From an uncultured Rhodospirillaceae bacterium (GTDB taxonomy: Bacteria > Pseudomonadota > Alphaproteobacteria > Rhodospirillales > Magnetospirillaceae), in contig CAIUSV010000079.1 in NCBI GenBank assembly GCA_903901915.1, positions 1 through 64,000 of the forward strand: a stretch of DNA of 64,000 nucleotides. Direction: 5' to 3'. The notes under the pieces are model-generated. The model saw nothing but the letters and a program-made list of their open reading frames with translations. It made no database searches and was not told the DNA's origin. Below are positions 53,167 through 61,723 of this stretch, piece after piece; the stretch's first letter is position 1, and each line of letters opens with the position of its first letter. Made by a program: the position numbers and the translations under genes.

Positions 53167-56100
53167 AAGCCATCACCACCAGCAAATCCTTGGCTTCGAC
53201 CTGGGTTCCCGGAGTGACGGCGACGGAGGCGACGGTACCGGCGCGTTCGGCCCTGACCGAGGTTTCCATCTTCATCGCCTCGATGGCGACCAGCAGATCA
53301 CCCTTCTCGACCTGCTGGCCGGGGTGGACGGCGACGCTGACCACCAGACCGGGCATGGGGGCGGCGACGTGGGCGGGATTGCCCAGTTCCGCCTTGGGTC
53401 GGGCCACGCGGGCGGGGACGACCTTGCGGTCGGCGACCTTGACGGTGCGGGGTTGGCCGTTCAGCTCGAAGAACACCTTGCGGCTGCCGTCCTCGTCGGG
53501 TTCGGCCACCGCCAGGAACCGGACGATCAGGCTTTTGCCCGGCTCCAGGTCGACGGCGATCTCCTGGCCCGGCCGCATGCCGTAGAAGAACACGTCGGTG
53601 GGCAGGCGCTCGACATCGCCGTAATGGCGGTGGTGGGCGGCGTAGTCGGCGAACACCTTGGGATACATCAGCCACGAGGCCAACTCGGCCTCGGTGACGG
53701 CGCGACCGGCCTTGGCCTCGGCCTCGGCACGGGCGGCGGCGAAATCCACCGCCGGCAGCACCGCGCCGGGACGCACCGTGATCGGGCTGACGCCGTTGAG
53801 GACCTTGCTTTGCAGGGCAACGGGAAAGCCGCCGGGCGGCTGGCCCAGATCGCCCTTGAAGAACGACACCACCGATTCGGGAAAGGCGATTTCCTTGTCG
53901 GGGTCGAGCAGATCGGCCGGCGTCAGGTTGCCGGTCACCATCATCAGGGCCATGTCACCCACCACCTTGCTGGTCGGCGTCACCTTGATGACGTCGCCGA
54001 ACAGGCGGTTGACGTCGGCATAGGCCCGCGCCACCCGGTCCCAGTGCTGCTCGATCCCCAGCGAACGAGCCTGGGCGCGCAGGTTGGTGTATTGGCCGCC
54101 CGGCATTTCGTGCAGGTAAACCTCGGCGGTGCCCGAGCGGATGTCGGCCTCGAACGGGGCATAGACCGCCCGCACCCCCTCCCAGTAGCGCGACAGAGCG
54201 TCCAGCGCCGACTGATCCAGCAAGGGATCGCGGTCGTGATGGGCCAGGGCGGCGGAGATCGACCCCAGGGGGGGCTGCGAGGTCAGCCCACTCATGGCAT
54301 CCATGGCGCCATCCACCGCATCGACGCCGGCGTCGACGGCGGCCAGGACGCTGGCGGCCGACAGGCCCGACGTGTCGTGGGTGTGGAAATGGATGGGCAG
54401 GCCGACCTCCTGCTTCAGCGCCTTGACCAGGGCGGCGATGGCGCGCGGCTTGGCCAGCCCGGCCATGTCCTTGATGCCGAGGATGTGGGCGCCGGCCCGT
54501 TCCAGCTCACGTGCCAGGGCGACATAGTATTTAAGGTCGTACTTGGACCGGGCGGGATCGAAGATGTCGCCGGTGTAGCACAGGGCGGCCTCGCAGACCT
54601 TGCCGCTGTCGCGCACCGCGTCGATGGCGACCCGCATGTTGTCCACCCAGTTGAGCGAATCGAACACCCGGAACACATCGACGCCGTTTTCGGCGGCCCT
54701 CGCGACGAAGTGCTGCACCACGTTGTCGGGATAGTTGGCGTAGCCCACCGCGTTGGCCGAGCGCAACAGCATCTGCAACAGCAGATTGGGCATCGCCTTG
54801 CGGAAGCCGCGCAGCCGTTCCCACGGGTCTTCCTTGAGGAAGCGCATGGCGACGTCGAAGGTGGCGCCACCCCAGCATTCCACCGAGAATAATCCGGGCA
54901 GCATATGCGCGTAAGCCGGCGCCACCGCCAGCATGTCGTGCGAGCGCATGCGCGTCGCGATCAGCGACTGATGGGCGTCGCGGAAAGTGGTGTCGGTGAT
55001 CAGCACCCGCTTTTCGTCCCGCATCCACCGGGCCAGACCATCCGCCCCCAGCCGCTCGAGCAATTGTTTGCTTCCGGCCGGCGGCTGCCCGGCGGCGTGG
55101 GCGGGCGGCGGGGGCAGGTCCAGGGTGCGGGGCCGGGCCAGGCCCGCCATCTCGGGATTGCCGTTGACCATGACGTCGGCGATGAAGCGCAGCACTCGGG
55201 TGGCGCGATCGCGACGCTCCTGCCGGGTGAACAGCTCGGGGGTCTCGTCGATAAAGCGGGTGGTGTAGGCACAGCCGACGAAGCGGGGATGGCTGATCAC
55301 CGCCTCCAGGAAGGTCAGGTTGGTGGCGACGCCGCGGATGCGGAATTCGCGCAGCGCCCGATCCATGCGGGCGATGGTCTCTTCCGGGGTCGGCGCCCAG
55401 GCGGTGACCTTCTCCAGCAACGAATCGTAATAGCGGGTGATCAGCGCCCCGGAGAAGGCGGTGCCGCCGTCAAGCCGGATGCCGAAGCCCGCCGCGCCGC
55501 GATAGGCGGTGATGCGGCCATAGTCGGGAATGAAGTTGTTGGCCGGGTCCTCGGTGGTGATACGGCACTGAATGGCATGGCCGTTCAGCCGGATATCGGA
55601 TTGCCGGGGCACGTCCGCGCCGGGCGAGCCGATGGGGGCACCGCCGCTGATGCGGATCTGGGCCTTGACGATGTCGATGCCGGTGACCAGTTCGGTGACG
55701 GTGTGCTCGACCTGGATGCGGGGATTGACCTCGATGAAATAGAATTCCCCCGATTCCATGTCCATCAGGAACTCGACGGTGCCGGCATTCTCGTAGCGGG
55801 CGGCGCGGGCCAGACGCACCGCCGTCTCGCACAGCGCCGAGCGCTGGCGTGATTCGAGATAGGGAGCCGGCGCCCGCTCGACCACCTTCTGATTGCGCCG
55901 CTGCACCGAGCAGTCGCGCTCGAACAGATGCACCAGATTGCCCCTGGAATCGCCCAGGATCTGGACTTCGACATGGCGGGCACGGCGCACCAGCTTTTCC
56001 AGGTAGACCTCGTCGTTGCCGAAGGCGGCCTTGGCTTCCCGCCGGGCCACGCTCACCAGTTCGGCCAGGTCGTCGGGTCCTTCCACCACCCGCATGCCAC

Positions 56101-56626
56101 GACCGCCGCCGCCCCAACTAGCCTTCAGCATCAGCGGATAGCCCACCGCCGCCGCCAGCTTCAGGCACTGGTCCATGTCGTCGGGCAGCGCGCCGGTGGC
56201 CGGCATCACCGGCACTCCCGCCTGTTCGGCCAGCCGGCGGGCGGCGACCTTGTTGCCCAGCAGACGCATGACATCGGACGATGGGCCGACGAACACCATG
56301 CCGGCGGCCTCGACCGCATCGGCGAAGTCGGGATTCTCCGACAGGAAGCCATAGCCGGGATGCACCGCGTCGCAGCCGGACTCGCGGCCGACCCGGATGA
56401 TCTCGTCGATGGCGAGATAGGCTTCGATCGGTCCCAGACCCCGGCCGATCAGATAGCTTTCGTCCGCCTTGAAGCGATGCAGGGCAAAGCGATCCTCCTG
56501 CGAGTATACCGCCACCGTCGCCAGCCCCAGCTCGGTGGCGGCGCGGCAGACCCGGATGGCGATCTCGCCGCGATTGGCGACCAGGAGCTTGCGGATGGGG
56601 TGATGGCACGGGGCGGATTCAGTCAT
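53165..56626 (-). CDS. pyc: Pyruvate carboxylase
   Basis: A 1153-aa single-chain pyruvate carboxylase that replenishes oxaloacetate. The biotin carboxylase domain (about 12-460) begins KLLVANRGEIAIRVCRAATELG with ATP-grasp loop KASWGGGGRGMRVV. The carboxyltransferase domain (about 545-830) has ITDTTFRDAHQSLIATRMRSHD, GGATFDVAMRFLKEDPWERL and HFHTHDTSGLSAASVLAAVDAGVDAVDGAMDAMSGLTSQP (metal-site HxH, catalytic Thr region). The carrier domain at the end has biotin Lys in AIEAMKMETSV. Length and order are normal for the alpha4 form. It is divergent from a GntR-type regulator, with a candidate operator between. Confidence 0.97.
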   Translation of the reverse strand: MTESAPCHHPIRKLLVANRGEIAIRVCRAATELGLATVAVYSQEDRFALHRFKADESYLIGRGLGPIEAYLAIDEIIRVGRESGCDAVHPGYGFLSENPDFADAVEAAGMVFVGPSSDVMRLLGNKVAARRLAEQAGVPVMPATGALPDDMDQCLKLAAAVGYPLMLKASWGGGGRGMRVVEGPDDLAELVSVARREAKAAFGNDEVYLEKLVRRARHVEVQILGDSRGNLVHLFERDCSVQRRNQKVVERAPAPYLESRQRSALCETAVRLARAARYENAGTVEFLMDMESGEFYFIEVNPRIQVEHTVTELVTGIDIVKAQIRISGGAPIGSPGADVPRQSDIRLNGHAIQCRITTEDPANNFIPDYGRITAYRGAAGFGIRLDGGTAFSGALITRYYDSLLEKVTAWAPTPEETIARMDRALREFRIRGVATNLTFLEAVISHPRFVGCAYTTRFIDETPELFTRQERRDRATRVLRFIADVMVNGNPEMAGLARPRTLDLPPPPAHAAGQPPAGSKQLLERLGADGLARWMRDEKRVLITDTTFRDAHQSLIATRMRSHDMLAVAPAYAHMLPGLFSVECWGGATFDVAMRFLKEDPWERLRGFRKAMPNLLLQMLLRSANAVGYANYPDNVVQHFVARAAENGVDVFRVFDSLNWVDNMRVAIDAVRDSGKVCEAALCYTGDIFDPARSKYDLKYYVALARELERAGAHILGIKDMAGLAKPRAIAALVKALKQEVGLPIHFHTHDTSGLSAASVLAAVDAGVDAVDGAMDAMSGLTSQPPLGSISAALAHHDRDPLLDQSALDALSRYWEGVRAVYAPFEADIRSGTAEVYLHEMPGGQYTNLRAQARSLGIEQHWDRVARAYADVNRLFGDVIKVTPTSKVVGDMALMMVTGNLTPADLLDPDKEIAFPESVVSFFKGDLGQPPGGFPVALQSKVLNGVSPITVRPGAVLPAVDFAAARAEAEAKAGRAVTEAELASWLMYPKVFADYAAHHRHYGDVERLPTDVFFYGMRPGQEIAVDLEPGKSLIVRFLAVAEPDEDGSRKVFFELNGQPRTVKVADRKVVPARVARPKAELGNPAHVAAPMPGLVVSVAVHPGQQVEKGDLLVAIEAMKMETSVRAERAGTVASVAVTPGTQVEAKDLLVVMA

Positions 56627-56668
56627 GGAACACCGGCTTGTACGAAAGATTGCTGTTGGATAGAACTT

Positions 56669-56691
56669 TTTACCACTGTTGTAAACGTGGT
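56669..56691. promoter_or_regulatory. Candidate GntR operator between pyc and the regulator gene
   Basis: ACCAC (56672-56676) and GTGGT (56687-56691) form a dyad, and TTTAC/GTAAA (56669-56673, 56681-56685) form a second, overlapping one. The site lies 43-65 bases upstream of the pyc start and 85-107 bases upstream of the regulator start, in an AT-rich patch. FadR-branch GntR regulators often bind sites of this general kind near their own gene. Confidence 0.35.
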
Positions 56692-56775
56692 CGAGGCGAT
56701 ACCATGACCTCGCTTGCGGCTTTACACGAGCATGATACGGGGGTAGGGAACCCGGCGAACCAAAGAGGGTGTGGG

Positions 56776-57552
56776 ATGGCGGAACCGATTCGACCGGCCA
56801 AGCTGGCGGATACCATAGCAGATCATCTGGAGCAGCTCATCCTGGAGGGAAGTCTGCGGCCGGGCGAGCGTCTGCTGGCCGAGCGCGAGCTGGCGCAGCG
56901 TTTCGACGTGTCGCGGCCGTCGTTGCGCGAGGCGCTGGACAAGCTGGAGCGGCGGGGCCTGCTCCAATCCGGTCGCGGCGGCGCCACCTTCGTCGCGCCG
57001 CTGCTGGGCGAGGGCTTCACCGAACCGCTTTACGACGCACTGGCGTCGCGGCCCGAGACCACTTTCGATTATCTGGAATTCCGCTGTTTCGTCGAGGGTT
57101 CGGCCGCCTATTTCGCGGCGCTGCGCGGTACCGACATCGACCGCACCATGATCCGCGAGGGCTTCGAGACCATGGAGGCGGCGCATCAGCACGACGACCC
57201 CTCCGACGAGGCCGAGGCCGATGCCGACTTCCATCTGGCGGTCTACGAAGCGTCGCATAATCTGGTGATGCTGCATATCATGCGATCGCTGTCGGACATG
57301 TTCCGCAAGGACGTGTTCTACAACCGCGCCAAGCTGTATCAACGCCAGGGGGTGCGGGAACTGCTGCTCGAGCAGCACCGCGCCGTCTACCTCGCCATCA
57401 TGGCGGGCGACCCCGAAGCCGCCCGCGCCGCCGCCGAGGCCCACATCGTTTTCACCCGTGACGCCCTGCAAGAGATCGCCAAGGCCGACGCCCGGCTGGA
57501 GGTGTCCTTGCGCCGCATCGCCGGCAGCGACGTGGTCGCGGCACGCAAATAG
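56776..57552 (+). CDS. GntR-family regulator, FadR/FCD branch (PdhR/LldR-like)
   Basis: A 258-aa regulator. The winged helix-turn-helix (about 8-75) reads LADTIADHLEQLILEGSLRPGERLLAERELAQRFDVSRPSLREALDKLERRGLLQSGRGGATFV. The FCD ligand domain (about 95-230) has metal-site residues in DADFHLAVYEASHN and later EQHRAVYLAIMAGDPEAARAAAEAHI. PdhR/LldR/GlcC members sense pyruvate, lactate or glycolate, and the divergent pyruvate carboxylase gene makes a pyruvate-related signal plausible. ATG 56776 has GAGGG just before it; a longer in-frame start would reach into the pyc promoter. Confidence 0.88.
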   Translation: MAEPIRPAKLADTIADHLEQLILEGSLRPGERLLAERELAQRFDVSRPSLREALDKLERRGLLQSGRGGATFVAPLLGEGFTEPLYDALASRPETTFDYLEFRCFVEGSAAYFAALRGTDIDRTMIREGFETMEAAHQHDDPSDEAEADADFHLAVYEASHNLVMLHIMRSLSDMFRKDVFYNRAKLYQRQGVRELLLEQHRAVYLAIMAGDPEAARAAAEAHIVFTRDALQEIAKADARLEVSLRRIAGSDVVAARK

Positions 57553-57586
57553 GTCTTTCCCTCCCGTCAGCCCGGATTCCGCCGCC

Positions 57587-57928
57587 ATGCCCCCCAGGAC
57601 CAATCCGCTCAAGCTTAATTCGCTGCAACTGAAGACCCTGGTGATGTTCCAGGAACTGGCCCGCCATCCGCAGTCCGCCAGCCGCCAGGACAACGGCGAG
57701 GTGTTTCTCAGCCGGTTGCCGCACCCCCACGGCGATCACTTCCATGTCGGCGGCAAGGTGGCGCTGTCCAAGGACGCCACCGGTCTGGCCAATCAGGCGG
57801 TGTGGACGGTGCTGGAGCGCAAGGGCCTCATCCGCGGCAGCTTCCCGTTCGCGCTGTCGCTGACGCCGGCCGGGCTGGCCTACGACACCGGCATCGCCGA
57901 CCAGATCCTCCACGGTTCGGATCACTGA
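57587..57928 (+). CDS. Conserved hypothetical protein
   Basis: A 113-aa soluble protein, MPPRTNPLKLNSLQLKTLVMFQELARHP..., with a histidine-rich middle (LPHPHGDHFHVGGKVAL) and an end that looks like a winged-helix segment (NQAVWTVLERKGLIRGSFPFALSLTPAGLAYDTGIADQIL). The family occurs in Alphaproteobacteria; its function is not known to me. It is 7 bases upstream of queE on the same strand, so it may share the transcript with the queuosine genes. ATG 57587 is the first start that gives the conserved beginning. Confidence 0.7.
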   Translation: MPPRTNPLKLNSLQLKTLVMFQELARHPQSASRQDNGEVFLSRLPHPHGDHFHVGGKVALSKDATGLANQAVWTVLERKGLIRGSFPFALSLTPAGLAYDTGIADQILHGSDH

Positions 57929-57935
57929 GCCGGCC

Positions 57936-58556
57936 ATGCCCTATACGGTCAAGGACATCTTCCACTCGTTGCAGGGCGAGGGCGCCCAGGCCGGGCGCGC
58001 CGCCGTGTTCCTGCGTTTCGCCGGCTGCAATCTGTGGAACGGCCGCGAGGCCGACCGGGCCGATGCCGCCTGCGGCTTTTGCGACACCGACTTCGTCGGC
58101 GGCACCAAATATCCCGACGCCGAGACCCTGGCGGAAAAGATCGCCGCCATCTGGCCCGCCGGCATCCCCGCCCATCGTCTGGTGGTCGCCACCGGCGGCG
58201 AGCCGGCGTTGCAGTTGGATGGCGTCCTGGTCGACGCGCTGCACGATCGCGGCTTCCAGGTGGCGATCGAGACCAACGGCACCTTGGCGCTGCCCCACGG
58301 CCTCGACTGGATCTGCGTCAGCCCCAAGGCCGGCACCACCCTGGCGGTGACCCGGGGCGACGAACTCAAGCTGATCTTTCCCCAGGATGGAGCCTTGCCC
58401 GAGGCGTTCGAGCACCTGGACTTCACCCATTTCTTTCTCCAGCCCATGGACGGGCCGGACCTGGCGGCCAATACCAGGGCGGCGGTGGCGCTGTGCTTGA
58501 CTCGCCCGCGCTGGCGCCTCAGCCTGCAAACCCACAAGCTGGTCGGGATACCCTGA
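57936..58556 (+). CDS. queE: 7-carboxy-7-deazaguanine synthase
   Basis: A 206-aa radical SAM enzyme that makes the deazaguanine ring for queuosine. It starts YTVKDIFHSLQGEGAQAGRAAVFLRFAGCNLW. The 4Fe-4S motif is the expanded CX14CX2C form (Cys of AGCNLW, then 14 residues to CGFC), as reported for Burkholderia QueE, rather than CX3CX2C. TGGEPALQLD, ETNGTLALP and SPKAGTTL follow. It overlaps queD (TGATG). Confidence 0.95.
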   Translation: MPYTVKDIFHSLQGEGAQAGRAAVFLRFAGCNLWNGREADRADAACGFCDTDFVGGTKYPDAETLAEKIAAIWPAGIPAHRLVVATGGEPALQLDGVLVDALHDRGFQVAIETNGTLALPHGLDWICVSPKAGTTLAVTRGDELKLIFPQDGALPEAFEHLDFTHFFLQPMDGPDLAANTRAAVALCLTRPRWRLSLQTHKLVGIP

Positions 58557-59089
58557 TGCCGTTCTTCCGCGTCAGCCGCCGCATCGAGATCGATGCCGGC
58601 CACCGCATCATGACCCACGGGTCGAAATGCCGGAATCTGCACGGCCACCGCTATGTGGTCGAGGCCGAGTGCGAGGCGCGCCGGCTGCGCGACGCCGGCG
58701 AGCAGACCGACATGGTGGTCGATTTCGGCTTTCTCAAGGACGAGATGGTCCGGCGCATCGACGGTCCCTGCGACCACGGCTTCATCGCCGCCATCGCCGA
58801 CGATGCCCTGCTGGCGCTGTTCGCGCCGCCGGGGGGCGACCGGACGGCATGGCTGGCCTGCCTCGGAACCGAGGTCGCCAGGACCGGCGCGGCTCTGACC
58901 ACCGATACCGCGTTGGGGACCAAGCTTTACGTGGTGCCGTTCCAGCCCACCGCGGAATGTCTGGCCAAGCACTGGTTCGAGCTGCTGGCCGAGCCGGTGG
59001 CGCACCGCTCGGACGGCACCGCCCGGCTGGTGTCGCTGCGGGTGTGGGAAACGCCCAACTGCATGGCCGAATACGGGCCGGGGAAATAG
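58556..59089 (+). CDS. queD: 6-carboxy-5,6,7,8-tetrahydropterin synthase
   Basis: A 177-aa QueD/PTPS-fold enzyme that converts dihydroneopterin triphosphate to carboxytetrahydropterin, the step before QueE. Zinc ligands are His in DAGHRIMTHG and the two His of NLHGHRY; the catalytic Cys is in SKCRNLHGH. VVDFGFLKDEMVRRIDGPCDHGFIA is the conserved middle. It is longer than E. coli QueD, with an extra loop around 85-110. The start overlaps the queE stop. QueC is not in the window. Confidence 0.94.
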   Translation: MPFFRVSRRIEIDAGHRIMTHGSKCRNLHGHRYVVEAECEARRLRDAGEQTDMVVDFGFLKDEMVRRIDGPCDHGFIAAIADDALLALFAPPGGDRTAWLACLGTEVARTGAALTTDTALGTKLYVVPFQPTAECLAKHWFELLAEPVAHRSDGTARLVSLRVWETPNCMAEYGPGK

Positions 59090-59179
59090 GGCGGCACCAG
59101 GCCCCTTGGGGCGGGAAAACGTTTTTCTCCAAGTCCGCCCCAATTATCGTAATCTGCCCGATCATCCCACGGCGGTAAC

Positions 59180-60322
59180 GTGAAAATACTGATCGATGCA
59201 TCGTGTTTGGCGCCGCCGTTGACCGGTGTCGGGCGTTATGCCCGCAACATCATCGAGCGGCTGCCCGCCGCACTTCCCGATGCCGAATTTCGATATTTCC
59301 TCGGCGGCCGGTGGGCGGCGGCCCTTCCCGACCGGGCAAGGGGGTCGTTCACCCAAGCGGGGCTTCTTCGTCATTTGGCGCGGCGGATTCCCGTCAGCTG
59401 GCCTTTGTGGCGCGGCCTGCAGGCGGCGCTATGGCGCGGCTCCCTCTCGGCCGAAGACCGGGGCAGCGTCTGCTTCGCCCCCAATTTCCTGCCGCCATGT
59501 CCGTGGACGCCGTGCGTGCCGGTGGTGCATGACCTGTCCTTTCTCCGTCTGCCGGAGAGTCTTCCCCAAGGACGAAGGGCGCGGCTGCAAGATCTTCGGC
59601 GGCACCTGCACCGGGCGTCCGCCATCATCGCGGTTTCCGGGTTCACCGCCAAAGAGATGGTTGCCGAATATGGCCTGCGCGCGGAGCGGATCCATCTGGC
59701 CCCGCCCGGTGTCGCGCCGCGATTCTGGCGTGACGCCCCCCCTCCCCCGGAAAGTCTGGCCGAATTCTCTCTCTCCCCCCAAGGCTATTACCTCTGTGTC
59801 GGCACATTCGAGCCGCGAAAAAATCTGGCGACCCTGGTCGCGGCGTATTCCCGACTGCCATCTTGCATGCGGGAGCGTTTTCCCCTGGTGCTGGCGGGAG
59901 CGCCCGGATGGGGAAATTACGGGTGGGCGCCGTCCTGGGAGACATTGGCGAATAGCGGTCAGCTGCGCATTCTCGATTATGTTCCCGATGAGGCGCTTGC
60001 GGATCTGTATGGCGGCGCCATCGCCCTGTGCATGCCGTCCCTTTACGAAGGGTTCGGGATGCCGGTGGCGGAAGCCCTGGCGGGAGGCACGCCGGTTCTG
60101 GCCTCCAATGCCGGGGCGTTGCCGGCAACGGTCGGCCCCGGCGGTATTCTGCTGTCGCCACTTGACGTTCCGGCCTGGACGGACGCCATGATCGTCATGG
60201 CCGAGGACGACGCGCTGCGGCGTCGGCTGGCCGCGGCGGGACGTCCGCACGGCCGTTCATTTCGCTGGGACGCGAGTGCTTTGGTGGTGGCGGCGGCGTT
60301 GCGTGCCGCCGACCCGGCCTGA
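59180..60322 (+). CDS. GT4-family glycosyltransferase
   Basis: A 380-aa GT-B fold transferase. The start KILIDASCLAPPLTGVGRYARNIIERL and the middle VPVVHDLSFLRLPESLPQGRRARLQ, AIIAVSGFTAKEMVAEYGL and GYYLCVGTFEPRKNLATLVAAY are typical of the GT4 (RfaB) group. The nucleotide-sugar Glu motif is MPSLYEGFGMPVAEALAGGTPVLAS. The start codon is GTG. It ends 57 bases before the PqqD gene, with a promoter-like sequence spanning its stop codon, so it is probably a separate transcript. It may glycosylate a peptide made by the neighbouring RiPP genes or belong to surface polysaccharide synthesis; the sequence does not decide. Confidence 0.85.
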   Translation: MKILIDASCLAPPLTGVGRYARNIIERLPAALPDAEFRYFLGGRWAAALPDRARGSFTQAGLLRHLARRIPVSWPLWRGLQAALWRGSLSAEDRGSVCFAPNFLPPCPWTPCVPVVHDLSFLRLPESLPQGRRARLQDLRRHLHRASAIIAVSGFTAKEMVAEYGLRAERIHLAPPGVAPRFWRDAPPPPESLAEFSLSPQGYYLCVGTFEPRKNLATLVAAYSRLPSCMRERFPLVLAGAPGWGNYGWAPSWETLANSGQLRILDYVPDEALADLYGGAIALCMPSLYEGFGMPVAEALAGGTPVLASNAGALPATVGPGGILLSPLDVPAWTDAMIVMAEDDALRRRLAAAGRPHGRSFRWDASALVVAAALRAADPA

Positions 60323-60328
60323 TATAAC
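60299..60328 (+). promoter_or_regulatory. Sigma-70-like promoter before the PqqD-family gene
   Basis: TTGCGT (60299-60304) and TATAAC (60323-60328) are separated by 18 bases, placing the start point near 60335, about 45 bases before the PqqD-family start codon. The -35 box lies inside the end of the glycosyltransferase gene. Confidence 0.4.
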
Positions 60329-60378
60329 GCCGCCACCCTGGGTCTACACATCAAGGAATGCCGGGAAGGGGATGCGCC

Positions 60379-60657
60379 ATGCCGTTGGACCTCAATTCTC
60401 AAGTTGCCCGTATGGCCGACATGATGGCCGCTCCGGTGGATCAGGATCTTGTCATCCTGAACCTGGCGACCAACACCTATGTCGGCCTGGACGGGATCGG
60501 GCGGCGCATCTGGGAATTGCTGGAAACGCCGCAAAGCGTCGAGGCCTTGTGCCGGCATCTCGGCCAGGAGTTTGAAGGTTCGCCGGACGAGATCGCCGCG
60601 GACGTGATGTCGTTCTTGCGCGAGTTGGAGGCCGAGGGACTGCTGCAGGAGACCTGA
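60379..60657 (+). CDS. PqqD-family RiPP precursor recognition protein
   Basis: A 92-aa PqqD-like winged-helix protein (RRE, the domain that binds leader peptides). DQDLVILNLATNTYVGLDGIGRRIWELLETPQSVEALCRHLGQEFEGSPDEIAADVMSFLRELEAEGLLQ follows the family line (VLL....YFSLNxTGxxIWELL...L......F). In lasso peptide systems this protein is called B1 and delivers the precursor to the B2 protease. The start at 60379 has AAGGGG 7 bases upstream; an in-frame ATG at 60358 is possible. It stands two genes before three precursor peptides and is the expected partner of the B2 domain at 62974. Confidence 0.9.
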   Translation: MPLDLNSQVARMADMMAAPVDQDLVILNLATNTYVGLDGIGRRIWELLETPQSVEALCRHLGQEFEGSPDEIAADVMSFLRELEAEGLLQET

Positions 60658-60679
60658 CGGCCGCGAAGGCGCAAGGAAA

Positions 60680-61171
60680 ATGCACGATACCGAAACAAAC
60701 GCCCATTCCCTTTGCAAGGCGTGCGGCCTGTGCTGCGACGGGACCCTTTTCGACCATGCCCGTCTGGCGCCGGAAGACGATCGCGGGGTAGTGGACGCGG
60801 CGGGTATCAGGCTGCGCGACGATCGCACGTCCTTTCACCTGCCCTGTCCGGCCTACAAGGACATCTGCACCATATACGACGATCGGCTCCGGATCTGTGG
60901 CGAATTCAGATGCAACCTTCTCATCAAATACATGGAGGGAACCGCAGGCTATGAGGCGGCCTTTGAAATCATCTCCAGGGTGAAGGCGTTGTCTTCAAAA
61001 CTACGAAAACAGATGGCCGACATTACCGGGCAAGATGGACAACCCCTTCGTTCCGCCTACATGACGGTGCGCGCCATTGGCGACGATTCGCATCGGGCGA
61101 TGCTGCTCGACTATGCCGTTCTTCTCCACCACATCCGGAAACACTTCGCCAAAAGCCGATCCGGCGCGTAG
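60680..61171 (+). CDS. YkgJ-family cysteine-cluster protein
   Basis: A 163-aa protein with eight conserved cysteines in the YkgJ/UPF0153 pattern: C12, C15, C18 and C19 in SLCKACGLCCDG, then C56 in PCPAYKD, C63 in ICTIY, C73 in RICGEF and C78 in FRCNLL. The family is thought to bind zinc or iron; its role is not established. Relatives turn up in RiPP loci, so it may be a tailoring or metal-handling protein for the neighbouring peptides with their CPSTGC motif. It follows the PqqD gene by 22 bases. A 145-base gap without a gene follows, which includes the leader of the first precursor. Confidence 0.85.
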   Translation: MHDTETNAHSLCKACGLCCDGTLFDHARLAPEDDRGVVDAAGIRLRDDRTSFHLPCPAYKDICTIYDDRLRICGEFRCNLLIKYMEGTAGYEAAFEIISRVKALSSKLRKQMADITGQDGQPLRSAYMTVRAIGDDSHRAMLLDYAVLLHHIRKHFAKSRSGA

Positions 61172-61316
61172 GCGATCGGCTCTCGACGTGATCGGCGTGG
61201 CGGCGACCGGGGTTGTTTTCGCGCCAAAATGTTCATTGAATTGCCTGTCTGGGTGTGGCAGTAAGCCTTTATCCTGTTCGATACGCCTGTTAGATACAAT
61301 TTGGGATGATGCTTAC

Positions 61317-61472
61317 ATGACCCCGACCTCCGATCGCCTGAACGCCGCCGATCCGGCGCCCGCGTTTCCGTCCTCCAAGGCTCGTCAAATCTGGCGTCGC
61401 CCGGTCGTCACCCGCCTTGATGTCGGCCGCCGGACCTTGATGTGGTGCCCCTCCACCGGTTGTCCCGATTGA
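61317..61472 (+). CDS. RiPP precursor peptide, copy 1
   Basis: A 51-aa peptide starting MTPTSDRLNAADPAPAFP and ending in CPSTGCPD. Residues 26-41 (WRRPVVTRLDVGRRTL) fit the leader pattern of lasso precursors: an aromatic-x-x-Pro motif read by the PqqD/B1 protein, then LDV, then a Thr (Thr40). If cleavage leaves Thr at -2, the tail released is residues 42-51, MWCPSTGCPD. This is the most divergent copy (RRTLMW where the others have RLTLNG) and the only one with an acidic residue in its tail (the last Asp). The upstream 40 bases are homologous to those of copies 2 and 3. The start is fixed by the conserved MTPTSDR. Confidence 0.82.
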   Translation: MTPTSDRLNAADPAPAFPSSKARQIWRRPVVTRLDVGRRTLMWCPSTGCPD

Positions 61473-61561
61473 TTATCACGAGACGTTAACCGGACTTCGG
61501 GGTATAAAGGGCGGTCTGTGTGCGAAACTTTCGTCAAACCCTGCCTGGGAAGGTGCTTCAC

Positions 61562-61717
61562 ATGACCCCGACCTCCGATCGTCCGAACGCCGCCGGTCAG
61601 GCGCCCGCGTTTTCATCGTCCACACCGCGTCAAGTCTGGCGTCGCCCGGTTGTCACCCGCATTGATGTCGGCCGCCTGACCTTGAATGGCTGCCCCTCCA
61701 CCGGTTGCCCCACCTGA
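61562..61717 (+). CDS. RiPP precursor peptide, copy 2
   Basis: A 51-aa peptide, MTPTSDRPNAAGQAPAF... with leader WRRPVVTRIDVGRLTL and tail NGCPSTGCPT. The start is set by alignment with copies 1 and 3 and by GGGAAGG a few bases upstream. It is 245 bases after copy 1. The tail has two cysteines (44 and 49), Ser46 and Thr47, but no Asp or Glu, so a lasso-type isopeptide ring cannot form in it. The gap behind it holds a 7-bp hairpin (61724-61742). Confidence 0.82.
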   Translation: MTPTSDRPNAAGQAPAFSSSTPRQVWRRPVVTRIDVGRLTLNGCPSTGCPT

Positions 61718-61723
61718 TTGCCA

